A DNA stretch of 64,000 nucleotides from Pseudonocardiaceae bacterium YIM PH 21723 (GTDB lineage: Bacteria; Actinomycetota; Actinomycetes; Mycobacteriales; Pseudonocardiaceae). The DNA is taken from NCBI GenBank assembly GCA_003600225.1, contig QZFT01000044.1, positions 1 to 64,000 of the forward strand, in the 5' to 3' direction. The notes under the pieces were generated by a model that worked only from the letters and a program-made list of their open reading frames with translations, was not told the origin of the DNA and did not search any database. The position numbers and the translations under genes are program-made. Shown piece by piece: positions 15,634-23,014 of this stretch; the first letter of the stretch is position 1; each line of letters begins with the position of its first letter.

Positions 15634-17262
15634 ATGTCACGACGAAGCACGATCGTCGCCCTGATCGGCGGCACCGCCCTGATCGGTGCGGCGCTGCTCG
15701 CGACGAACCAGGGCGACTCGCTCCAGAACGTGTCCGCTGCCCCGCCCGCGGCGGTCGCCGGGGTCGCCGAGGCGCTGAACATCAGCGAGGACCAGGCGCG
15801 TACCCGGCTGCTCGACCAGGACAAGGCGCACCGCGCCGCCGACTCGTTGACCGTGGAGACCGCGGGCAAGTGGATCGACCAGCGGACCGGGAAGCTGACC
15901 GTCGCGGTCACCGACCAGGCTGCCGCCGACCAGGCCCGGGCCCAGGGGGTCGAGGCCAAGTTGGTCTCCCGTGGACAGTCCGAACTGGACCGGTTGAACA
16001 GCAAGGTGCGGTCCATTGTGGGTAGTGGGGTGCCCGGGATCTTCGGCTGGGGCACCGACGTCGAGCAGAACATCATCAAGGTCAACGTGAACACCGCGGC
16101 CAGCACCGCGGACACCGAGGCGGCGCTCGGCAAGATCACCGCGCTCGGTTCCGGCGTGCAGGTGGTGAAGGGCGACTCGCAGCCCCGGCAGCAGAGCGGC
16201 GACCTGCACACCGGCGACCCGTGGTGGCCGGGCGGCGAGTCGAACTGCTCCGTCGGCTTCGTGGCGACCGATTCCAGTGGCGCCAAGCAAATGCTCACCG
16301 CCGGCCACTGCACCAACGACGTGAACCAGCCCGCCTACGGTGAGCAGGGGCAGAAGAACAAGCTCGGCACCTCGAACGTCGGCGGGACGCACAGCGTCAA
16401 CGCCAAGGAGGGCGACATGGGTGTCGTCGCGGTGACCGAGTCCGGCTGGACGCTGAACCCGAAGGTCAACACCTGGGGCGGGCCGGACATCACCGTCTCC
16501 GGTTCGGTGGAGGCCATCGTCGGTGACGCGGTCTGCCACTCCGGCAACACCTCGAAGTGGAAGTGCGGCACCGTCAAGTACACGCACAAGGCCGTGTCCT
16601 ACGGCAGCCTGGTCATCGAGGACATGACCTGGACCGACGCCTGTTCGCTGGGTGGTGACTCCGGCGGTGGCTGGCTGGTCGGCAGCAAGGCGACCGGCCT
16701 GCACGACGGCGGTCCGTCCCAGTGCGTGACGAACCCCAAAGACGACGACATGTCGATCTTCCAGCCGGTCAACGAGGCACTGACCAAGTGGGGCCTGACG
16801 CTGGTCACCACCGACGTGCCGCCGACCAGCACCACCACGACGCCACCCACCACCACGCCGACCACGACCACCAGCGTGCCGCCGACGACGACCACCACCA
16901 CGACCCCGGCGCCCGGCAACCGGACCTTCCGCAGCGACACCCAGTTCCCGATCAAGGACAACGACCGGGTCTTCAGCCCGATCCAGGTCAGCCTGACCGG
17001 TCAGGCGGCGGGCACGGCCACGCTGGCGATCACCATCCAGCACACCTGCTCCGAGGACCTGGGCATCTCGCTGATCGACCCGAGCGGCAAGGCCTACGCG
17101 GTGAAGTACAGCGGCGGGTACAGCTGCACCGCGTGGAACGGGGCCAAGAACTTCACCGTGCCCAAGGTCTCCGGCCCGGCGGGCGGTAAGTGGCAGATCC
17201 GGGTGACCGACTACGGCCCCGGTGACACCGGCACCCTCGACGGCTGGACCCTGACCGTCTAG
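15634..17262 (+). CDS. Secreted S1 (alpha-lytic type) serine protease with P-domain
   Basis: 542 residues: signal peptide (residues ~1-23), alpha-lytic-type prodomain, protease domain from ~200, Thr/Pro linker ~397-420 and a C-terminal P (proprotein convertase-like) domain with HTCSEDLGISLIDPSG. The catalytic triad reads H225 (TAGHC), D261 (EGDMGV) and S343 (GGDSGGG). The prodomain acts as an intramolecular folding chaperone in this family. ATG 15634 follows TAGGAGAGG. P-domain additions occur in several secreted actinobacterial and gammaproteobacterial proteases and may aid binding or stability. Three SSI-like inhibitor genes lie at 54.6-55.9 kb but are not linked. Confidence 0.92.
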   Translation: MSRRSTIVALIGGTALIGAALLATNQGDSLQNVSAAPPAAVAGVAEALNISEDQARTRLLDQDKAHRAADSLTVETAGKWIDQRTGKLTVAVTDQAAADQARAQGVEAKLVSRGQSELDRLNSKVRSIVGSGVPGIFGWGTDVEQNIIKVNVNTAASTADTEAALGKITALGSGVQVVKGDSQPRQQSGDLHTGDPWWPGGESNCSVGFVATDSSGAKQMLTAGHCTNDVNQPAYGEQGQKNKLGTSNVGGTHSVNAKEGDMGVVAVTESGWTLNPKVNTWGGPDITVSGSVEAIVGDAVCHSGNTSKWKCGTVKYTHKAVSYGSLVIEDMTWTDACSLGGDSGGGWLVGSKATGLHDGGPSQCVTNPKDDDMSIFQPVNEALTKWGLTLVTTDVPPTSTTTTPPTTTPTTTTSVPPTTTTTTTPAPGNRTFRSDTQFPIKDNDRVFSPIQVSLTGQAAGTATLAITIQHTCSEDLGISLIDPSGKAYAVKYSGGYSCTAWNGAKNFTVPKVSGPAGGKWQIRVTDYGPGDTGTLDGWTLTV

Positions 17263-17271
17263 GTGCCGTCT

Positions 17272-17326
17272 CCGAAGTTGACGATGTTCGCGGCGAGGAA
17301 CGAGCCCCGAACATCGTCAACTTCGG
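17272..17326. repeat. Palindromic repeat family P, copy 1 (terminator)
   Basis: Arms CCGAAGTTGACGATGTTCG and CGAACATCGTCAACTTCGG (17272-17290 and 17308-17326) pair perfectly around a 17-base loop. It sits between the stops of convergent genes, so it probably terminates both. Three more copies occur at 22957, 28707 and 60391. Confidence 0.9.
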
Positions 17327-17330
17327 GATG

Positions 17331-18191
17331 CTAGGTCCAGGACCAGCGGAAACCACAGCGGCCGGGACCGAAACCGGTGACCACCAGATGAGTACCGGTC
17401 ACCGGCGGAACGTCCCGGCCGTTCTCCGTGCCCTCCGCGTCCACCGTGTACTGGACCAGTGAACCGGGAGCCGGATCGATGTCCAGTTCGATCACGCACA
17501 GGCCGGTGGGCACCCGGAACAGCCGCTCGTAGTCATCGGTGTCCGGATGCGCGGAGCGGTTCACGATCGCGTGCTCGATGATCACCGTCTCGCCGCGGCG
17601 CAGTGGCCGGTCGAACACCAGCTCACACGCCCGGATCCCGTGTTCCGCCCGCTCGATCTGCCTGCCGAGCCGGCAGTTGCGCAGCGGGACGACCTCCGGC
17701 ACCGGTTCGCCGTCCGGCACGCCCTGCACCACCACCCAGCGGTCCGGACCGTCCACTGTGGCCCGCAGGACCTGGGTCGTGCGGTAGATCCGCAGTCCGT
17801 CCAACGGTCGCACCACCACGGTGTCCTGCTGGGACAGCCTGGTCAGCCGGGTGTCCCAGCTGGCGTCCAAGGTGGACACCAACTCGTCCACTTCGGACGG
17901 ATAGCGCCAGAGCCGGCCGATTCCCTGACGGTGATGGACCCGGCCGCGGGGCCGCGGCGGCCCGATCAACGCGCCGAGGCTGCCCACCGGCACCCGCAGT
18001 TCCTGTTCCAGGTGCTCCAGTGCTTCCCGGGACCTCGTGCGACCGGGTTTGCTGCGGCCGGACTGCCAGTAGCTGAGCGTGGCCTTGGTCATCGGCACCC
18101 CGCGCCTGCGCAGCCGGTCGGCCAGGCGTTCCAGGCCGAGGCCCCGGCTGTCGATGGCCGAGCGCAGGGCGTCGGCGAAGGTATCGGGCAT
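17331..18191 (-). CDS. XRE-like DNA-binding regulator
   Basis: 286 residues. The first ~60 form a helix-turn-helix of the lambda-repressor kind (GLERLADRLRRRGVPMTKAT followed by LSYWQSGRSKPGR). The remainder is a beta-rich domain unlike common sensors, with RYPSEVDELVSTLDASWDTR and GETVIIEHAIVNRSAHPDTD. Its target and ligand are unknown. ATG 18191 is preferred over an ATG 24 bases upstream because the homologous part begins with FADALRSAIDSRG. It is convergent with the protease gene and separated from it by palindrome P. Confidence 0.75.
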   Translation of the reverse strand: MPDTFADALRSAIDSRGLGLERLADRLRRRGVPMTKATLSYWQSGRSKPGRTRSREALEHLEQELRVPVGSLGALIGPPRPRGRVHHRQGIGRLWRYPSEVDELVSTLDASWDTRLTRLSQQDTVVVRPLDGLRIYRTTQVLRATVDGPDRWVVVQGVPDGEPVPEVVPLRNCRLGRQIERAEHGIRACELVFDRPLRRGETVIIEHAIVNRSAHPDTDDYERLFRVPTGLCVIELDIDPAPGSLVQYTVDAEGTENGRDVPPVTGTHLVVTGFGPGRCGFRWSWT

Positions 18192-18248
18192 GACCGGTCC
18201 AGCGTATGTCCGCAACCGGTCGCCAAGAAGGGGCGTGACCTGCGTGGA

Positions 18249-18680
18249 CTACGCCATCTGGCGCAACGTGGCCATCGACTTGTCCAGCTCGGTCTGCAAC
18301 GCCTTGCCGACGATCGGGATGAGCGGCCCGGACAGCACGGCCGCGGCCAGGCTGATGCCCAGCATGACCGTCGAGCCGGAGTCGGCCGGGATGACCTCCA
18401 GGATCGACCGGGCCCGGACGTCGGCCTTGCCCTCTCCGCTGAGCACCAACTTGCGCTGGGGGATCAGTTCCCGCACGGTCCAGGTGATGGTGTTGCCCAT
18501 GCCCATCAGCACGATGACCTCACGCAGGGACGATCCCACTTCCAGCGGATCCGGATACTCGCTTCGCCACCCCTTGTGCAGGTGGAGCCACTCCGCGCGC
18601 CGGTCCGGGTCCGTCGCCAACACCCACGCCTGATCCGCCGGTATCTGCAGGTCAGCGACGGCAGAGACGGTGACGGCCAC
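18249..18680 (-). CDS. SRPBCC-family protein, paralogue of the 6207 gene
   Basis: 143 residues. The START/Bet v1-like pattern is the same as at 6207-6641: LQIPADQAWVLATDPD, then WLHLHKGWRSEY, EVIVLMGMGN and a final helix ELDKSMATLRQM. It probably binds a lipid-like ligand. The GTG at 18680 has GGAGG five bases upstream; the ATG at 18692 would place that site inside the gene. It is divergent from the hydrolase pair and shares their upstream region. Confidence 0.78.
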   Translation of the reverse strand: MAVTVSAVADLQIPADQAWVLATDPDRRAEWLHLHKGWRSEYPDPLEVGSSLREVIVLMGMGNTITWTVRELIPQRKLVLSGEGKADVRARSILEVIPADSGSTVMLGISLAAAVLSGPLIPIVGKALQTELDKSMATLRQMA

Positions 18681-18822
18681 AGAATCCTCCATTCGCGCAG
18701 TTCAGGGGACTCTCGATCTTGGCATACCGTAACAGTGCCACTGTCACATAGCCATGTACGTCTTGCTGCATCCCTCGAACGTGACTCGGGTCACTCCTAC
18801 CTGCTGTTGCTTGCATCACGTT

Positions 18823-18843
18823 TCGAATACCTTGAGTATTCGA
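18823..18843. promoter_or_regulatory. Inverted repeat upstream of hydrolase pair
   Basis: TCGAATAC-CTTGA-GTATTCGA, perfect 8-base arms, 29 bases before the hydrolase GTG and in the divergent spacer with the SRPBCC gene. Two further small repeats lie upstream (ACAGTG-C-CACTGT near 18733 and GTGAC-TCGG-GTCAC at 18781). These are probably operators; no regulator is assigned. Confidence 0.4.
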
Positions 18844-18872
18844 GACGTCCGACTGCGGCAAAAGGAGTAACC

Positions 18873-20357
18873 GTGCGCCTTCCGGTCCGCTCGATCGCCA
18901 TCACCGGTGTCGTCGGCGTGCTCGCTGTCGCCGGCCGGCTGGCGGCCAGGGTCCGGCGCATCCCGGTCGCGCCCGGCGTGAAGCTGACGGCGCTGGTGTA
19001 CCGCGGCTCCGGTCCGGGTCCGCGCCCGTTGATCGTCATGCCGCCCGGGTACGGCACCGGCAACCTGATGTACATCGGGGCCGCGTTGCGGTTCGCCCGG
19101 GCCGGCTATGACGTGATCACCTACGAGCCCCGCGGCCAGTACACGTCCGGCGGCCGGAACGACTTCGTGTCCATGGAGGACGCGCTGGACGTCGGCCGGG
19201 TCATCGACTGGGCGGCGACCGCGCTCGGCTCGGACACCACCCGGGTCGGCACCACCGGTATCTCCCAGGGCAGCGTGCTGAGCATGTTCGGCGGCTCGCT
19301 GGACAGCCGGGTGCGGGCCGTCGTGGCGATGAGCACGGCGGTCGAGGCGACGTCGATCGTGTTGCGCAACAACACCTGGCAGCGGCAGTTCATGGACCTG
19401 TTCACCCTCGGATCACGGTTGCTGACCCGGCCCGGTCCGCAGCTGAAGTCCTTTTTGGACAGCGTGCGACTGCGGGACAGGGACGCCCTGACCGGATGGC
19501 TGGGCGCCCGGCACGCGGACCTGTTCAAGGCTGCCTACGAGTCGCGCAGGCCGGCCGTGCTGATCGCCAACGCCTGGCATGACTCGGCGCTGCCGCCCAA
19601 GGCCCTGGTCTCGCGGTTCGACGAGCTGACCGGGCCGAGCAAGCTCATCCTGCTGCCCGGTGACCATGCCGCACCGGAGGCGATGGGCGGTTTCGGGCTG
19701 AACAACCGGGTCTTCCACCAGGCGCTGCGGTGGTTCGACCGCTACCTGCGGGATCTGCCCACCGGCATCGACACCGAGCCCCGCGTGCTGCTGTACCCGA
19801 CGCTGGACAAGGGGGAGGCCCGCGGTTTCGACAGCTGGCAGCAGGCCCTGGCCGCGCCGTATCGCTGGCAGCTGCCGCCGGGGGAGCGCGCGATTGTCGC
19901 GGCGAAGTCCATGGTGGACAGTGGCCGGGTGATGGCCGGCGGCCCGATCCGGATCGTGCCGATGTCCCTGATCGACGAGCGGCACGCGGTGCTCTGGCAG
20001 ACCGAACCGGCCGCACAGCCCCGGGAGATCATCGGCTCGCCCCGGGTGCACGTGACCCTGGATCCCGGTGCCGGCAACGCCACGGTGATCGCCTACCTCT
20101 ACGACGTCGACCGGTCGGGACGCGGCCGGTTGCTCACCCACGAGCCCTACACCGTGCTGAACACCGGCGGTGCCCGGCAGATCCTGGACTTCGGCCTGCA
20201 ACCGGTCCGGCACATCGTCCGCGCCGGGCACCGGCTGGCCCTGGTGATCGCCACCCAGGACCAGCGCTATGTCAGCGAGACCCGGCTGGGTCAGCGACTC
20301 ACCTTCGATTCCCCTGCCACGGAACCGTCCTACGTGGACATTCCGTGGGGCCGTTAG
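18873..20357 (+). CDS. Alpha/beta hydrolase of the CocE/NonD acyl-hydrolase type, membrane-anchored
   Basis: 494 residues: N-terminal hydrophobic anchor or signal (SIAITGVVGVLAVAGRL), an alpha/beta-hydrolase core, and a C-terminal jelly-roll of the X-Pro dipeptidyl-peptidase/CocE kind (GSPRVHVTLDPGAGNATVIA). The nucleophile is in GTTGISQGS, the Asp probably in NAWHDSALP and the His in LPGDHAAPEA. The natural ester or amide substrate is unknown. The GTG at 18873 follows AAAGGAG. The next gene is its duplicate, with ~50% identity by eye across the whole length. Confidence 0.85.
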   Translation: MRLPVRSIAITGVVGVLAVAGRLAARVRRIPVAPGVKLTALVYRGSGPGPRPLIVMPPGYGTGNLMYIGAALRFARAGYDVITYEPRGQYTSGGRNDFVSMEDALDVGRVIDWAATALGSDTTRVGTTGISQGSVLSMFGGSLDSRVRAVVAMSTAVEATSIVLRNNTWQRQFMDLFTLGSRLLTRPGPQLKSFLDSVRLRDRDALTGWLGARHADLFKAAYESRRPAVLIANAWHDSALPPKALVSRFDELTGPSKLILLPGDHAAPEAMGGFGLNNRVFHQALRWFDRYLRDLPTGIDTEPRVLLYPTLDKGEARGFDSWQQALAAPYRWQLPPGERAIVAAKSMVDSGRVMAGGPIRIVPMSLIDERHAVLWQTEPAAQPREIIGSPRVHVTLDPGAGNATVIAYLYDVDRSGRGRLLTHEPYTVLNTGGARQILDFGLQPVRHIVRAGHRLALVIATQDQRYVSETRLGQRLTFDSPATEPSYVDIPWGR

Positions 20358-20384
20358 TTCCCGACAATCCCATGTGGAGTGACC

Positions 20385-21944
20385 ATGCGCCACTGGCGAC
20401 GCCTCATCGCCATTGCTCTGACCTCGGCCCTGTTCCTCGGCCTGGCTCCGGCCGCCTCAGCACAGGAGCTGCCCGCCGCGCCCCGGCGGATTCCGGTGGC
20501 GCCAGGGGTGGAGCTGTCCGCCGGTGTCTACAAAGGATCCGGTGCCGGCCCCCATCCGCTGATCGTCATGCCACCGGGGTACAGCACCTTCGACCTGCTC
20601 TACAGGGGCGCGGCGATCAACCTGGCCAAGGCGGGGTACGACGTCGTCACCTACACGCCGCGTGGCCAGTGGACCTCCTCCGGGCAGAACAACCTCATCT
20701 CGGCCGAGGACATCAAGGACGTCAGCCGGATCATCGACTGGGCGGGTGCCGAACTCGGCTCGGACACGAGCCGGGTGGGCATCACCGGCATCTCGCAGGG
20801 CTCCATCCTGAGCCTGATGGGCGCGGCCGCGGACAAGCGGATCCGTGCGGTCGCCGCGATGAGCGCGGCCACCGATCTGGGCCAGGTGACGCTGCCCAAC
20901 AACACCTGGCTGAGTCAGTTCATCGACGCCGTGCGCCTCGGTTCGCCGGTGTTCAGCCGGGTGGGGCCGGAGTTGCAGCAGCTGATCGATCGCTACGAGG
21001 CGAACGACCGGTCGGTGGTCCCCGAGTTCGCGCCCACCCGCTCCGTCGACTCGGTGCTGGGCCGGCTGGATGCCAACGCACCCGCGTTGCTGCTGGCCAA
21101 CTCCTGGCAGGACAGCATCCTGGTCCCCGGGCCGGTGGTGAGCACCTTCGACAAGTACACCGGGCCCAAGCATCTGTTGATGTCCGCAGGCGACCACGGT
21201 TCGGCGGAGGCGCCGGGCGCGGTCGGCCTGCCCAACGAGGTCTTCGGCACCGCGCGGCGCTGGTTCGACCACTACCTGCGTGGCGCGGCCAATGGCATCG
21301 ACGGCGAGCAGCCGGTGCAGCTGCACCCCTCGCTGGGCGGCCCGTTGCAGGGTTATCCGAGCTGGCAGGCGGCCCAGCAGGCGGCCGACCGCCGCTACCT
21401 GACCGCGTCGGATAAGCGCACCGGTGACCTGGGTGCGGCCGCGGCACGGTGGACCGATGCGATCACCGGCGGCTGGACCGTGGCGGACAACGGTCCGACC
21501 GGGGTCTCCGGCGCGGGTGCTCCAGCGGGACTGGCCGTTCCGGTGTCGGTGCCGTTGATCGACCGGCGGCACGGACTGGTGTGGCAGACGGAGAAGCAGG
21601 ATGTTCCGCGACTGGTCAGCGGATCACCCCGGCTGCACGTGACCTTCGCCCCCGGTGCCGAGGACGCGACGATCTTCGCCTACCTCTATGACGTGGACGG
21701 CCTGGGCAACGGCCGGTTGCTCACGGGTGCGCCGTACACCGTGCTGGGTACCGGCGGCGCGGCGCGGACAGCGGAGTTCGCCCTGCAGCCGTTGCGGCAC
21801 ACCGTTTCGCCGGGACATCGGCTGGTGCTGGTGGTGGACACCCAGGATCAGCGATTCCGCAGCGAGACGGTCGCCGGTCAGGAGCTCACCTTCAGCTCGT
21901 CCACTGTGGACCCGTCCTACTTGGACATTCCCTGGAGCAGGTAG
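20385..21944 (+). CDS. Secreted alpha/beta hydrolase, tandem paralogue
   Basis: 519 residues with a classical signal peptide (MRHWRRLIAIALTSALFLGL ending APAASA-QE), then the same architecture as the preceding gene: GITGISQGS nucleophile, NSWQDSILVP Asp, AGDHGSAEA His, and the CocE-like C-terminal domain GSPRLHVTFAPGAEDATIFA. An extra ~25 residues lie before the C-terminal domain (WTVADNGPTGVSGAG). ATG 20385 with GGAG upstream is preferred to GTG 20379. It is 27 bases from its paralogue, so the two are likely co-transcribed after a tandem duplication. Confidence 0.87.
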   Translation: MRHWRRLIAIALTSALFLGLAPAASAQELPAAPRRIPVAPGVELSAGVYKGSGAGPHPLIVMPPGYSTFDLLYRGAAINLAKAGYDVVTYTPRGQWTSSGQNNLISAEDIKDVSRIIDWAGAELGSDTSRVGITGISQGSILSLMGAAADKRIRAVAAMSAATDLGQVTLPNNTWLSQFIDAVRLGSPVFSRVGPELQQLIDRYEANDRSVVPEFAPTRSVDSVLGRLDANAPALLLANSWQDSILVPGPVVSTFDKYTGPKHLLMSAGDHGSAEAPGAVGLPNEVFGTARRWFDHYLRGAANGIDGEQPVQLHPSLGGPLQGYPSWQAAQQAADRRYLTASDKRTGDLGAAAARWTDAITGGWTVADNGPTGVSGAGAPAGLAVPVSVPLIDRRHGLVWQTEKQDVPRLVSGSPRLHVTFAPGAEDATIFAYLYDVDGLGNGRLLTGAPYTVLGTGGAARTAEFALQPLRHTVSPGHRLVLVVDTQDQRFRSETVAGQELTFSSSTVDPSYLDIPWSR

Positions 21945-21949
21945 GGATC

Positions 21950-21985
21950 GGTGTGGGCGGGCCTGTGCGTAGGCCCGCCCACACC
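21950..21985. terminator. Hairpin terminator after hydrolase pair
   Basis: GGTGTGGGCGGGCCT and its perfect complement AGGCCCGCCCACACC around GTGCGT, starting five bases after the hydrolase stop and ahead of the convergent gene at 22024. No T-run, as is common in high-GC actinobacteria. Confidence 0.85.
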
Positions 21986-22023
21986 GAGCTTCAGGGGCAC
22001 CTCAGCCAGCGGATGGCCTGCGG

Positions 22024-22569
22024 TCAGGAGACCGCATTGCACATCAGCCAGTCACCGTCTTCCTTGACCAGGGTCCAGGTGACGGTCTTGTCCACCAGCT
22101 TGGACTTCACCATGTCCGGCAGGTCCGCCGGGATGTGGGTGAAGCGGCTGTCCACCGTGGCCACCGCCGTGGAGTCGCTCGTCTTGCTGACCTCCTTGAC
22201 CGTCAGGCTCGTGCGGATCGCCTTCATGGAGGGCGGGCCGGCGGCGGCGATGTCGCGGGTCTGGTCGAGGCCGGGTCGCTGCGCGGCGCAGGTGTACTTC
22301 TTGAGGCCTTCCCAGTCCCTGTTCTCCAGCACGGTGGCTGCCTTTTCCGCGGCCTCGCGGGGACCGGAGTCGGTCATCAGCGACGGAGCGCCGATCGGGC
22401 TGGAATCGATGCCGGTGCCGGTGCCGGTGCCGGTGCTCGGCATGGCCAGGCCGAGGCCGATGGCCAGCACCAGCACGATGCCACCGAGAACTCCGATGAC
22501 GGCCCAGTGCGAGGGACCGGAGCTCTGCGGCGGCGGGCTGTGCTGGGCGTGGGGATCGGGCGCTGACAT
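22024..22569 (-). CDS. Membrane-anchored secreted hypothetical protein
   Basis: 181 residues: a Pro-rich cytoplasmic N-terminus, one transmembrane segment (WAVIGVLGGIVLVLAIGLGL), a Gly-Thr repeat stalk (GTGTGTG, encoded by a CCGGTG-like microsatellite), then an extracellular domain of ~120 residues with AATVLENRDWEGLKKYTC and a final WTLVKEDGDWLMC. The shape is like DUF4878/NTF2-like lipoproteins and Mce-associated proteins; the assignment is tentative. Two Cys (in YTC and WLMC) could pair. ATG 22569 is supported by composition. Confidence 0.65.
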   Translation of the reverse strand: MSAPDPHAQHSPPPQSSGPSHWAVIGVLGGIVLVLAIGLGLAMPSTGTGTGTGIDSSPIGAPSLMTDSGPREAAEKAATVLENRDWEGLKKYTCAAQRPGLDQTRDIAAAGPPSMKAIRTSLTVKEVSKTSDSTAVATVDSRFTHIPADLPDMVKSKLVDKTVTWTLVKEDGDWLMCNAVS

Positions 22570-22696
22570 GGCGACTCCTCGTGCGTGTGCATGCAAACGC
22601 GCGCAACATAGCGATGCTAGGCGTGTGCCGTCCGCCATTCAGGGGTAGATCAAGCCATCCGGCCCAACACCCTGTCTGAAACCGGACAACGAGAAC

Positions 22697-22726
22697 GGCC
22701 CCTCGGCTCAGGAGAGCCGAGGGGCC
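22697..22726. terminator. Terminator after DUF6104 gene
   Basis: GGCCCCTCGGCTC-AGGA-GAGCCGAGGGGCC, perfect 13-base arms, 18 bases beyond the stop of the minus-strand DUF6104 gene. It would end the kgd/DUF6104 transcript. Confidence 0.85.
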
Positions 22727-22744
22727 GGTCGTCATGGGGCGGGG

Positions 22745-22927
22745 TCAGTCTTCGGGGTCGTCTTCGTCGTCCCGGGCCAGGTAGGTGGCGAACCGGTCGA
22801 TGGCGTCCTCGAATTCGGGGTGGCCGTCCACGAAGGCCCGCAGCTTGTCGGAGAGCCAGCCGAGGGTGACCGATTCATCGCCGCGGCGGTCGTCGAGTTC
22901 CTCGATCCCGCGATCGGTGTGGTACAT
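22745..22927 (-). CDS. DUF6104 family small protein
   Basis: 60 residues, full length for this actinobacterial family. It starts MYHTDRGIEELDDRRGDE and has a helix WLSDKLRAFVDGHPEFEDAI and an acidic tail. The function is unknown. It lies directly downstream of kgd on the same strand, an arrangement I recall in other actinomycetes, so a link with 2-oxoglutarate metabolism is possible. AAGGAAAA precedes the ATG. A family-P palindrome separates it from kgd and could lower its expression relative to kgd. Confidence 0.85.
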   Translation of the reverse strand: MYHTDRGIEELDDRRGDESVTLGWLSDKLRAFVDGHPEFEDAIDRFATYLARDDEDDPED

Positions 22928-22956
22928 GCGTTTTCCTTATACGAAATACGAAGAAT

Positions 22957-23004
22957 CCGAAGTTGGCGATGTTCGGGCTTCGCCGCGAACATCGCCAACT
23001 TCGG
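22957..23004. repeat. Palindromic repeat family P, copy 2
   Basis: CCGAAGTTGGCGATGTTCG and CGAACATCGCCAACTTCGG, 19-base perfect arms around 10 bases, between the kgd stop (23015) and the DUF6104 start. Compared with copy 1, both arms changed together (A-T to G-C pair at one step), so the pairing is preserved. Confidence 0.9.
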
Positions 23005-23014
23005 TGTCGCCTGA

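Noticed and set aside
22400-22440. CCGGTG microsatellite as an independent regulatory repeat
   Set aside because: It is in frame inside the membrane protein and simply encodes the Gly-Thr stalk.
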